From Stropharia rugosoannulata (lineage: Eukaryota; Basidiomycota; Agaricomycetes; Agaricales; Strophariaceae), in the NCBI GenBank assembly GCA_028532985.1, contig JANCIK010000003.1, positions 2,428,001 through 2,492,000 on the forward strand: 64,000 bases of DNA. The letters run 5' to 3'. Each line of letters opens with the position of its first letter. Position 1 is the stretch's first letter. Below, piece after piece: positions 46,264 to 57,464 of the stretch. A program made the translations under genes and the position numbers. A model generated the notes under the pieces. That model searched no databases, was not told the DNA's origin, and was given only the letters and a program-made list of their open reading frames with translations.

Positions 46264-46334
46264 TGCTGGGGTCCGAATGCTTGGCGGACGGCGTATAAAA
46301 ACTCGGGCCGGCTGAGAGCCCCTGTGCCCCGTTC
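46264..46334. promoter_or_regulatory. 71-bp divergent TRS31/BTB intergenic promoter
   Basis: The shortest head-to-head spacer in the window. TATAAAA at 46294-46300 lies 35-41 bp upstream of the BTB start, so either the BTB 5' UTR is extremely short or initiation lies inside the TRS31 gene. Confidence 0.5.
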
Positions 46335-49038
46335 ATGCACTCCCATCCCTCTCCCTTCGACATCCAGTCGCACCTTTATTCCTCCTTTCTTCATGCCAGC
46401 ACCTACGATGTCGCTCTCAAAGTATCCGGTACTTGGTCTGCAATTTATAAGCTTCACAGAGTAGTCTTGATCCAATCAGTAAGCTTATCCATACCTCATT
46501 TGCGCGTTATAGTCATCTCTGGCATCTGCTGCAGGGATTCTTTCGCTCCCTTTTCACTGGAGGTTTCTCTGAGTCTGCAGTCAGGCATGTAGACCTTCGT
46601 GATGGGAAGGATGAAATCATCTTGGTTTTTGATGACCATAATATTACTCGTCCAGGTATGTTGGCCATACATAGGCACCCCGTTTTGGGTTGTTACTAAC
46701 GATACTTAATCTGTCCCTAACTTGATAGCCTTCGAGTATGTCACACCTTCTCTGTCCTCTAAGTGAACCTCACACCATGTTCAACTTAGAGTTTGTATAT
46801 CTCGCTTATATGGTGGCGGTCCTGTGCTATATGTTTCACCAGCTTTGATACCAACAACGAAGCAGCCATTTATCCCCCCTTTGAAAGCGAATGATCACGA
46901 AGTACCGGATGGTTCGCAACCTGCAACACCTCGGCTCTTACTTTCTCTGCTGGCGACGTCTATATATCTATCTATACCATCGGTTGCTTCGCAGGCGCTC
47001 TCACTTATCCTTAGGACGGTTGGGCCCACCACAGTCATTCAATATCTAAATTTTGCTTGCGGACACCCTTTGAGTCAATTTGGGGATTCTGAGGATGATT
47101 CAAAAGCAGCTGTGGGGTTGGATAATGTGGCACAACTATTGGATGACGAACAAGCCAGCCGTCTTTCCGAATCATACGCGCAAAGCACAATATCGACTAA
47201 AGAATGGACAGCATTTCGCATAGAAGACGATCCGACGCAACCATATACTGTGGAATCTTCATCTGAATCATCGGAAAGTGAATCTGCAGTGTCCTCACGT
47301 CGCTCCTCATATTACGGTTCTGTGTCGGATAAAATTGGTGAGGCTTGTGCATGCTGGCTAACTCGCTGGGCTGTGGACGTGCTTCAGCTGGAAGCCGAAG
47401 AAGCAACTCACACTGCTCCCAACCATGATCCCAGAACTCGCTCGAAAAGTCTTTCCAGCTTCGATCCTAAGATAGCTATTTCTGCTTCTTTTGCTTCCAG
47501 GCTTAAAGCTTTTGAGCCCCCTACAATATTTCGAGTTGGTGGCTTAAGTGCGAAGTGGGTATCCGCCATTGTTTCTGCTGATACGCTCTTTATAAGGGGC
47601 GAGAAGCAGCGATATAACTTTGCTCGTAGTATTGTCGAGTTAAGAAGGCGAAACGGTATTTTAGATGCCGAAGAGCGAGTGTGGAAAGACATGTTTGAAA
47701 GGGGAATTTACTATAGCAATATGGTATGCCGTTCTTAAACGACCAATGTAACTGGCAACTGATGTCTTCCAGTCGTTTGAAGATCTTCTTTTCATCTCTA
47801 AAGACATATCCCCCGTTACACGTCGACCATACGTCTCGCAGTCCGTTTTGGATGCTTCCAACTGGATGCAGTCTGTACTACGTCAGCAGATAATGCATCG
47901 TAACAGCACTGCTTTTGCAGTTACTTCAAATCAGAGTCCGTCGGTTAGGCACAAGGAACTCGGAATTGCGTTGACAACTGCTGATATGTTGTCAGAAATT
48001 TCCAAGGCGGACGATACTGAGCAAGAGAATTCCACCAGAAAAAAATTATATTTCCCGGTTCTTGACGACTCATCTCTTCGCATTGGAGAGAATGGTGCAG
48101 CGACCGCTACCCTTTCTGCTGGAACACAATTGACGATGGACGATATCTTTAACATGTCACAGTCTCCAACGCCGAAACGACCCTCTGATCAGGTGCCATC
48201 CCATCATATTGGAACTACAGAGGAGACTTTCTTTGGTATAGCTCCACGCCGCTTCTCTGCAGAAGCATGTATCAAGGCAGACCCTGATTTAAAATGCCGA
48301 TGGACACCATATGCTCCTTACAGGTTTTCTGTCGAATTTTGGGACTTGGATCTTCTCAAGGAAAAATCCCGTTTACATTCCCAGACAGTATGGCACGCTG
48401 GGAATATGTTCAATGTTTATGTCCAAGTCGTCAGAAAAAAAGGTCAAGCACAACTTGGGATATACCTGCATCGTCAATCTAGTGTGGACCCCATTCCAGT
48501 ATCAAGTACTCCGTCTACACTCGTACGCAGCCTTATTTCGAGTAATGATGAAACGGAATCGCCAGTAGAGCGAGCGAACCATCTACGACAGCCTTCTTTG
48601 CCGTCTATGCATTCAGCTTCGCCTCACTACTCCCCTTCTATCCATCCTTTAGGTAGGAGTACCACCCCTTCTACCAGCTCCAGCAATGTCCGTTCTGCAA
48701 CACCACCTTCAGCTCCATCATCGCCAACGGCTTCCCCATTTGCATTTAATGCTCCAGCGACTTCGACCACTTCCGCTCCCCAGCAGCCTTACCGCGACCC
48801 GCGCCAGTCTGTCTCCGCATATTTTGCAATTAGCTGTGCGAGCGCTACCGGCTCATCGCAAACGCGCTTTAGCAGCTCTCCTGATGTATTTTCTGTCAGC
48901 CAGAGCTGGGGGTGGAAGTCAAGCACTTTGCGGACGGAAGACTTCATGGAGGTCACTACTCAGCCACTGACATCTACCGAAGGCATTCGAGATGAAGAAA
49001 TAAGCTTCCGCGCTACAGTTCTTCTTGGCCTTGTTTAG
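46335..49038 (+). CDS. BTB/POZ-domain protein, uncharacterised fungal type
   Basis: Five exons: 46335-46478, 46535-46655, a 7-nt exon 46729-46735, 46790-47723, 47773-49038; 823 aa. Residues 5-100 form a BTB/POZ fold: SHLYSSFLHASTYDVALKVS, WSAIYKLHRVVLIQSGFFRS and LFTGGFSESA. They are followed by the BTB end VFDDHNITRPAFEVCISRLY, assembled through the 7-nt exon. The middle holds helical repeats with YLSIPSVASQALSLILRTV and AVDVLQLEAEEA. The C-terminal 250 residues are mostly Ser/Pro low complexity around a more ordered SVEFWDLDLLKEKSRLHSQT. BTB domains dimerise and often recruit Cul3. No Kelch or zinc fingers are seen. The precise role is unknown. Confidence 0.88.
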
Positions 49039-49659
49039 CCGCAGAATAAGGAAGGTATTACATGCTCTTATGTTTCTCCTATATTAACTTTCACTTGACT
49101 TCCACTTATATTTTTTTTTATGACATGCACGTCATATTTAACTACTAATCACATATAGTTAATTACGCATCTGCTTTGGCTTTGTTTTTCGGAGCGGATC
49201 ACCCAACGCTTGGGGTGAAAACGAGTGCGATATAACTTGCTTTTTATTCGCTTTTTACTTTCCCTACTAAGCAGGCCAGTTTTGGGCCAGTTGTTAATTC
49301 TAATCACGTTGTTTGCACGTTGTGAAGGTGATCTAGAATGAACTTGTCTGGGCAATGGGAAGTATAGCTCTGATTACTGTAATCACCGTATCTACCTTTG
49401 CAGCAGCTTTGGTGTTCACTGGCAATTCACTGGTTGGGTTTGGGTTGGTTTTGAGTCTGTTCCAAGTCAGTTCCGAGAAGTCAGTCCGTCTCGAGTCCGT
49501 CACTGATCTAGAGAGGTCCTGTGATAACGTAAGCCAATAATGAGCGCCCATTGTAGCAAACGACTATCTTCGTACTTATTCCTCATTATCCTTCGTGACT
49601 CTGGTGGCTCTCGCAAACAACCTTCTGTCAACCTCATCTGTAACACCTGATCTGCTTGA
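49039..49659. other. Intergenic region upstream of MFAP1
   Basis: 621 bp without a supported gene; three overlapping short ORFs on opposite strands at 49149-49551 have no recognisable content. It contains the BTB 3' UTR and the MFAP1 promoter. Confidence 0.5.
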
Positions 49660-51461
49660 ATGTCTGCTCCCAGAAAGCAGGCACCGCGTCTTGCACGGCC
49701 AGCTGTTCGATACTGGAAGGGTAAAGCGCCGAAAGGCGTTGCTGATGTTGCGTCAGACTCAGAGGCTGAGGAGGCAGCTTCCGATGTCGAGTCTACTCAG
49801 GATGTTATGCTTGATGAGAATTATGAAGAAAATGAGGACGAGGACCTACCCATAAAGCGCCAGACAGGGCTTGTGGCAGCCAAGGGCATGAATATTGCTT
49901 TGAAGGATGTCAGCGTGTCGAAGGAGGGGAAAGTTATCGTTGCTGGACGTGACGAATCAGGGAGGACTGAATTAGAAGAAGAGGCGGAAGAGGGTATGTG
50001 CGTTGAAATTCTCTTTATGTCATGGAACATATATCGTTTATCTTCATATAGAGTTGGAGGAAGAATCTGAAGAGGAAGAGACAAAACCTGCCGTGGCAGG
50101 AGAGGAATCTGAAGAGGTACTTACCTCGTCACCTCTGTTGACCATCGAGGCCATTAACCTTGTTTCGTAGTCTAGTGAATACGAGTCTGAATCGGAGGAA
50201 GAAAAGGTCGAATTCAGACCCGTATTTGTACCAAAGTGAGTTGTGTCCCTTCCTCTAGGTTTAATATAAATTGCTTAAATATACAGACGAGCGCGAGTTA
50301 CGATTGCTGAGAAGGAGCAAATAGCACAAGACACGGAGGAAGCCCTGCGGAAGAAGGAGCTGGAAGCAGAGGAGCGTCGGAAGCAAAGTCACGACCTCGT
50401 AGCAGAAAGTATCAGACGTGAATTGGCAGAAAGTATGGATATATTATCCTTCAAAACTCCTAACTAATTATTCAATTATGCGCTCAGAACAAAAGGAAGA
50501 AGAGTTCCCTGATGTTGACGACACAGATGGACTAGATCCAGAGGGTGAATTTGAGGCCTGGAGACTACGGGAACTAGGCAGAATTAAGAAAGAAAAAGAA
50601 GAGGCAATAGCCAGAGACAAAGAGCGAGAGGAGATCGAGCGACGGAGGAATATGCCAGAAGAGCAGCGTATGAAAGAAGATTTAGAACGGGCACAGAAAC
50701 TAAGAGAAGAGAAACCCAAGGGACAACAGAAGTTCCTGCAAAAATACTGGCACAAGGGGGCATTCCATCAGGTATGAAGTTCTTGCACCTATATAAGGAC
50801 TCAATACCGATTTCCTTCAGGATGAAGAAATCTTGAGAAGACACGATTTCACAGAGGCTACAGAATCTACCGTGGATGTGTCTATGCTTCCTAAAGTGAT
50901 GCAAGTAAAGAACTTCGGTAAACGCAGCCGAACAAAATATACACATTTGCTGGATCAAGACACCACAGCTAAAGTTGGAGGGTTTGGTGGGACGGGATCT
51001 GTAATGTCAGGTGGCACTGGCGTGCAAGGTGGAGGGTGTTTTTTATGCGGCGGTCCTCATTTGAAGAAAGGTGCGCAAACGCTAGGCACGGCGTTCAATT
51101 TACTCATTTTCTGTCAGATTGTCCGCAAAATAATGAAACGGGTCGTCCTACTGGGGCAAATGCCATGCACACATTGAACCAGCGACATACATCCCAAAAA
51201 GACGGTTCAAGCTCTTGGAGAGATGGAGGTGATGGCCCTAGTCGAGATCAGTCGAACTGGAGGCGGTCGGATGACAGGACGCATGCTGATTCAAGAGACT
51301 ATGGCCATCGGAAAGAAGATGACCGCTGGCGGGATCTATCTTACAGGGACAGGGATAACGAGGACTCGCGACCTCGGGATGACCACTATAGATCACGGCG
51401 GCGGTCTCGTGAAAGATCGAGAGAAAGAGACACTGCTGATAAACGGAGAAGAATTGACTAA
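49660..51461 (+). CDS. MFAP1: Spliceosomal MFAP1-family protein with C-terminal zinc knuckle and RS tail
   Basis: Seven exons (49660-49993, 50052-50116, 50171-50235, 50287-50432, 50488-50771, 50821-51070, 51118-51461), 495 aa. The start [18 protein letters not shown] and the acidic/charged N-terminal half are typical. The conserved MFAP1 core (about 210-350) has [19 protein letters not shown], a long charged helix, then [56 protein letters not shown] and DQDTT. A zinc knuckle follows ([18 protein letters not shown]) and an Arg/Ser/Asp-rich tail. Metazoan MFAP1 is a B-complex spliceosome component bound to Prp38; the RS tail fits a splicing role. In an intron-dense genome this is a core factor. 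Confidence 0.93.
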
Positions 51462-51951
51462 CTGTCATACATTTCTTCGTTATCATTACCCATATCATCT
51501 ATGTATAGCCTGTCATTGTATCGCCTTTCAAGTTTTGATACATACACTTTTATTACCTGATCTGGTTGTGCAGGGCCGGTTGAGCACTGTTGGGGTTGTG
51601 TAATATGTATGTATGATCGACGTTGCTGAAATTTCTGACCTTAGCACAACCTTAACATTCGTCATTTCGCTATACCGTCTCGCAACAACCTCTGCTGATA
51701 TAAAGCCCCTTTCGAACCCCTTTCTGACAGCGTTCTACACACACTTATCGCTAGACCCCGGCAACTGTAGCAATGCTGGGAATATTTAAGCCAAGAAATG
51801 CCCCATCACTAGTAATTACACGCTGCACTCTAGCTCAGCCTCTGTACACACGTAACAGACCCGTAGCCTTATACACCACATAAGGTGAAGGCTTCCAGCT
51901 TCACCTCCCCAATTTCCTCCGAGGAATCAATCAGCACTCTATCAACAAGTC
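51462..51951. other. Intergenic region upstream of the FAD protein
   Basis: 490 bp without a supported gene. A TATAAAG-type element lies near 51699, about 250 bp from the next start, and a pyrimidine-rich patch precedes the ATG. Confidence 0.5.
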
Positions 51952-53761
51952 ATGCCTCGAACTATAAAAGTCGCAGTAGTGGGGACGGGCCTTGCAGGAC
52001 TCACGGCCGCCCATTTACTGACCAAACAATGCACAGAAGAAGACGTCGACTTTGACGTTCACCTATTCGAAAAGGTGAGCTTTAGGATTTTGCACGAAAA
52101 GCAGCAGAGACGACGTTAACGATTTGAGCAGGCTTCCAGTATCGGCATGGATTCTTCTTCTATCTCCATGTCACCAAACACTGCAGAAGATGATTGGAGG
52201 GTAGACGTACCTATGCGGTCATTTCAAGGAGGTGCGTGCTGAGGATAATTTCCCTGCGTCTCGCCTTATGTAAATGCTGTCGACAGGTTATTATCCTAAT
52301 CTAATTGCACTCTACCAAAGTTTGGGCGTTAAATTCCGTCAAGCCGACTTTTCTTATTCCTTTTCCTCACTTCGCTTCCCCACATCTAGTTTATCCTGTC
52401 GCGAAATTACGACAAGCATGATCTACAACGGAGCGTCCGGACGGGCTGGAGTTAGCAAACCCTCTATCTTTCGCGACGCGTTCTCAAAGAAGTACAACGA
52501 CACAATCTCCGGGTTCACGATGGAACTATGGGGATCCCTCTTGTTCCTCTACACGACTTTTCAAACCATCGTTTGCTACCTCATCACATTATATCACTCG
52601 CTACCGTTTTGGAGACGCAAGGATATCCCAAACATCACCCTCAGGCATTGGGCCCTACGGACTACTCCAACCGGTTATATCTCAAGAATTACCGGAATGG
52701 ACCTCGCTTGGAAGGACTATATGCAGAATGTCTTTATACCACTCGTATCTGCGGTCTGTACTGCACCGGAAGACGAAGTACTTAATCACCCCGTGGAAGA
52801 GCTCTTAGGCAAGTCTTTGTATTTATTTTTGTCATTCTGATCTGACGTCTTTAAAATAGACTACGTTTGGCTGACGTTTGGAACACATCATTATGTCGTC
52901 CTTGGGGGCGTGCGGACAGTTGTTGGTGAACTCACAGCAAAACTGGAACATTTCCACCTATCTTCTCAGATAATATCAATGAAGCCCGACCCTTCGGACG
53001 AAAAATTCATATCGATTGCATGTCTAAAGAATAATCAAGTGCAAGAACATTCTGGCTTCCGCCATGTAATCATGGCCACGCAGGCCTCTGGAGCTGTTCC
53101 AATTATCTACACATATCTGCAAGCCTTGCAAGACAAGTTCGAACACAGGAGGATAAAAGTCACCGAGCAAATGAAGTGCTTAGAAAAATTCCACTACATA
53201 CGCACTATGGTGATTAACCATACAGACAACACGTTGCTGCCAGACTGCGAGGCCGATGTACGTGACCTAAACTTGATTACGCTCGCCTCCGATGAACTTC
53301 ACCCTGGAGGCAACGTGCCATTACCGCTATGTGTATCACCTCTTTGCACCATGGCAACGCATGTCCTCCCTAGCCCGCAAGATTATCCTGCCACTGCGCC
53401 CACAGTTTATCAGACCACCAACCCCATTATTCCTCCCAAAAAGGACAGCGTGCTCAGTGTAGCCACCCTAGAGCGTGCAGTTATTACACTGGAAAGCAAA
53501 AAAGCACTTGAATCTCTGTGCGTTAAGGGTTCTCAGAAGTGGTGGCAATGTCCACATCAAGCAGAAACGCGGCTGGGAGAACTTCAGGGCGCATACTCGG
53601 ATGAAGAGGTTACTGCGCCTGGTCTATGGATATGTGGGTCCTATGCTCACATGGGAATTCCTTTGCTTGAAGGATGCGTAGTCAGTGCACGGAATGTGGT
53701 TGAGCAGGGGATTTTGAAAGCAGAAGGGCTGCATTGGACTCGGAAACCTTGGGCATCCTAG
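51952..53761 (+). CDS. FAD-dependent amine-oxidase-like protein
   Basis: Four exons (51952-52074, 52132-52231, 52287-52808, 52860-53761), 548 aa. The N-terminus is a dinucleotide-binding Rossmann fold: KVAVVGTGLAGLTAAHLL with GxGxxG and an acidic end of strand 2 in VHLFEKASSIG. The later FAD-binding end is GLWICGSYAHMGIPLLEGCV, where the isoalloxazine/ribityl contacts of the family occur. Between them, at about residues 152-183, is a hydrophobic stretch (WGSLLFLYTTFQTIVCYLI) that could be a membrane hairpin. Substrate is unknown; the fold covers amine oxidases, desaturase-like and dehydrogenase enzymes. The third intron uses TTAG|GCAAGT and is GC-AG. It is convergent with UMP1, only 40 bp between stops. 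Confidence 0.88.
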
Positions 53762-53801
53762 CCATCGAGCTACAGGGATATATTGAACTATACTAGAATT
53801 A

Positions 53802-54429
53802 TTATGTGCGAACTTTCTTCTGGATTACCGCGTGTACATCATATGGAGGGGCACCTTCCCTCCCTGGTATTTGTTACTTGTATCAGGGACATGCTTTGGA
53901 AACTAAGAATCGAGTGACATACCCAAAAAGACATCAGAAACATCAATGGTTTCGTCACGTCCCATTAAAACGTCCAAATGCAGGTTTGTATTAGGTGCGC
54001 TCAACGTATGAACAGTCTGACAAAGTATCAGCCAAAAATTCTGAACGCTAACTTTGTATCGCACCGTTCCAACAATCTTACGCTCCATGAGACGGCGCAT
54101 CGGGGCATGCATTCCAAAAAGATTGCGTTCCAAGCTTAGCTTTAGGCTATCTTGTGTCGCCTCCCACTGAAGGGGATGGTCAGTTCAGCTTTTACGCAGG
54201 CATGGGAAGTTTATACATTCTCAAGACGCGATCTCAAGGTCCCTTCAGACTGGACTTCCGTAGCGAGACTGCGTGGTCCGTATTGAAGGGTGTCATGTAG
54301 CCCGAGAGAATTTGCAGTGTTCTGAATGGAGGCAGACTTTCCATTGGAGGCAGGAACGATGCGGAGTGACGATTGCTAGATCTCATATAAGCGCAGAGCT
54401 CAAGGATGATTGTGGATATAACATACCAT
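53802..54429 (-). CDS. UMP1: Proteasome maturation chaperone Ump1
   Basis: Five exons in transcription order: 54429-54427 (ATG only), 54375-54217, 54166-54065, 54016-53923, 53863-53802; 139 aa. The protein reads QSSLRIVPASNG, ASIQNTANSLGLHDTLQYGP, RSLATEVQSE, SLERNLFGMHAPMRRLMERK, IVG, then NTNLHLDVLMGRDETIDVSD. The block after GLHDTL and the NLHLDxLxGRDE block are family hallmarks. Ump1/POMP sits in the half-proteasome during 20S assembly and is the first substrate of the new particle. The intron directly after ATG has a consensus GTATGT donor. No long ORF covers this gene, so ORF-based annotation would miss it. It is divergent from GID1 across 259 bp. Confidence 0.92.
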
Positions 54430-54688
54430 GATGTAGTAGACGAACAGACGAAGTGATTGGAGTTGGATTGAAGCGAAATGCCTGAGCACTCAGCAGGACG
54501 CGTATACATTACACACGTGACTCGTGTAATTACAGGCTCAGGAGGCTGAACTGGACAGTGACTAGTGACTAGTTGACTGCCCACACTAATACTAATTGGA
54601 ATATTGCTCCCGGGCTGTTCTTTATTCTCCACACTGCTATACAACTCCGCATATCGCCTCTTTTTGTGCACTTGGTCGTCTGGGAGTC
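54430..54688. promoter_or_regulatory. Divergent UMP1/GID1 promoter
   Basis: 259 bp shared by a proteasome-assembly and an E3-ligase gene. CACGTG lies at 54514-54519 next to TGACTC, and 'tgactagtgactagttgac' is an internal repeat near 54557-54575. No Rpn4-type PACE box (GGTGGCAAA) is present on either strand by eye. Confidence 0.45.
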
Positions 54689-57341
54689 ATGAATACCCGG
54701 CCGTCGAGATCGACAAGCATCCCGATTCCCAGAAGCGCTTCAGCGTCCAGTTCTGCCCGTAACATCGAAGACTTGATACCTATTCCCTTTGTTCCGCCGC
54801 CTGCAAGACATGTTCAGGCCTCTTCAACCTCTACACGCCCATCTGTGGAACTACGACGTGGTGGCGTTGCGGATGCCTCCCGAGGACCAACATTCAGTCA
54901 TGTTTCTATATCCCCAACCAGGTCTAGCCTTCGCTCGACGGTAATGACTTCAAGTGTTCCTGGACGGAGCTCTTCGAGATCCTCATACGAACCTAGAGTA
55001 GTTCGTGGATCAGCCAGCGAGATTTCAACCCACACCGATGCGGATGCACCTCAACCATCTACTTCGCCTTCGCAAGCAAGGCGGGTTTCGGCGTCAAGCC
55101 TGAGAGCATCCAGCGCTCAGAAACCTATCGTTCCTCTGCATATTGTCTCCCGCACGACTCCCGTTGCTTTTCCGCGGCCAACATACCTCGACTATTCTTC
55201 TTTGAGACACTTACTTCAAACGGAAGCTCCCATCCTGCCTATTCCTACACGGAAAGTGGAACTGTCGTCGCATTCAGGCAGCCGACCCCGCAGCTTTGCA
55301 GCGCACTCTGAAGACGATGACGACGATGAGTCGATTGGTACACCGTCTTCTCCTCCCACGCACAGTCGCACGACCTCCAAGCCAAGTGAACCCATTCCAC
55401 ATGACAAAATATTAAAATTGCCCACACGGTGGAGTGACCAAGAACGCAGTAATCACCTTAATGTCTCTCCTGACGGTCGCGACCTTAGTTACCAAGGTGT
55501 GTCGCCTATGTTTGCGCAGGTGTCAAACACGTCTAATTTCCCCGGTCTAGGTCCTTCCACTAATCTAGACAAAGATGCTGCTGCTGCGCGTACCATGCAC
55601 CCAATTCCACCTGCATGTGGTATTTATTATTATGAAGTAGAAGTCAAGAGTAAAGAACAGAAGGCGTGAGTCACTGCAGTCTCACAGTGAAGTGGACATT
55701 TAATTAACCTTAGAGCAGTCGCGTTAGTGTTGGGTTTGTCGATCGATTACTGGTGATCGCCTATTTCTAATCTGGCGAAAATACAGCTTCTCTGGGAAAG
55801 GCGTCAAACTCAGTCGATTGCCTGGATGGGAATCCAACTCCTGGGGCTATTATGGGGATGATGGATGCTCCCTGGCAGCGGATAAGTCGGGATCTCAGTA
55901 CGGCCCATCGTTTGGAGGTAAGTTAAATTTCAGGGGCTGGCGATCAATCTCATCCTCAAATATCTAGTTGGTGATATAATTGGTTGTGGTATTGATTTCA
56001 CGACGCATAGAGCGTTCTACACCAAGAACGGCACTCTACTTGGTATGACTTATTGATGACATGGGATGACGCCGTGCTAACTCCCCCCAGGATCTGTGTT
56101 TGAGAATGTCGGCAGGAATATTGAGATTTATCCATCTGTCGGCTTGCAACATTCAGGAGATTCAATTCGGGCGAATTTCGGGCAAGAATCATTCAAATAC
56201 GACATTGACTATCATGTTCAGCAACAATACAATGCAACATGGAACAAAATATCTGAGACTCCTCTAGACAGGTCACTGTTGCACGGCCATCGCAGATCAG
56301 GTATTTCCATTGCCTTCATAACTAATGACGTGGGCACAAAGCCTTCTTTAACGGAGGAAGAATCCAAGCATGTTCTTAATCAGCTTGTGACATCCTACCT
56401 GGTTCATCACGGATATGCCAAAACAGCACGAGCCCTTGAAACCCAGCAGAACAACAAGAGTGTTAGCTTAGGTAACGTTATGGATGGCGATTCCGACATT
56501 GAAATGGTCCCTAGTACCTCTGTCAGTGATTCCGTCGACAACGAGATAGAATGCCGTACAAAGGCCGTCAATGCCGTGCTCGCTGGCAACATTGACGATG
56601 CGCTTTCATTGGTGCAGACGCACTATCCATCAGTATTGGAGGTGGATGACCGCATGATGTTGTTCAAACTGCGGTGCCGGAAGTTCATCGAGTTGATTAT
56701 CGAAACATCTAACATCAAGAAGAAGATTAAGGCTTTGCGCGAAAAGGAGATGGAGCGAGAGAAACATTTTGACGAAGCAGCTCATGAGGCGTGGCTAGAA
56801 GAAGAGATGACTATGGACATAGACGATGATGCCGCTGGCCCTCTCCTGATCCGGCCCATAACAGAAAGCATATCAACTGATGGTTCCTCTGTCGTGGAAG
56901 ATAGGGAATCCCTTGAAATTATATCTAGTCAGTATGAATCCGCGTTGAACGAAGCGATCAGCTATGGGCAAGGTCTTTCAAATGATTACCAGTCCCATGG
57001 GCGGCCAGAGGTTCAAAGTTTGTTCAAAACAACTTTCGGAATTGTTGCTTGGGAGGACCCTGCTGAAGCTGGAGGCCTTATTGCCGAACTGGTTAGCCAT
57101 GAGGCCAGAGTTGCTCTTGCGCACGAACTAAATCAAGCCATTCTCAGTGAGTTTCAAATGTCATTTATGCAAAACTCGTGTCTAAAATATTCTTATAGAA
57201 TCGCAAGGGCGCCCTGCACAACCAGCCTTGGAGACTGTGTACCGGCATGCATCTGCGTGCGTAACCCAACTGGGGCTACTTGGAGTTGGAGCAGCGGCGT
57301 TCGCAGACATGCCTAGGGAATTCTTCCAGCACACCGTTTAG
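54689..57341 (+). CDS. GID1: GID/CTLH ubiquitin ligase scaffold Gid1/Vid30 (RanBP9/10 type)
   Basis: Six exons: 54689-55665, an 18-nt exon 55716-55733, 55787-55917, 55968-56042, 56091-57146, 57199-57341; 799 aa. A Ser-rich leader of about 210 residues precedes the SPRY domain (about 300-430): [62 protein letters not shown]. Then come LisH ([20 protein letters not shown], about 494), CTLH ([20 protein letters not shown]) and the CRA end ([37 protein letters not shown]). Gid1/Vid30 scaffolds the GID E3 that degrades gluconeogenic enzymes and binds substrate receptors. The 18-nt exon and a GTTTGT donor are needed to read SRVSVGFSGKG. Confidence 0.94.
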
Positions 57342-57464
57342 TTTGTTAATAATATGGGACGCTGAAGTCTTTGTACAGGGTATTGAAATTGTACATCTTT
57401 GTCGTAAAATGTGTTATATATGTAATTAAGAATTCTACATGTTGTATACAGCACATTACACCCA

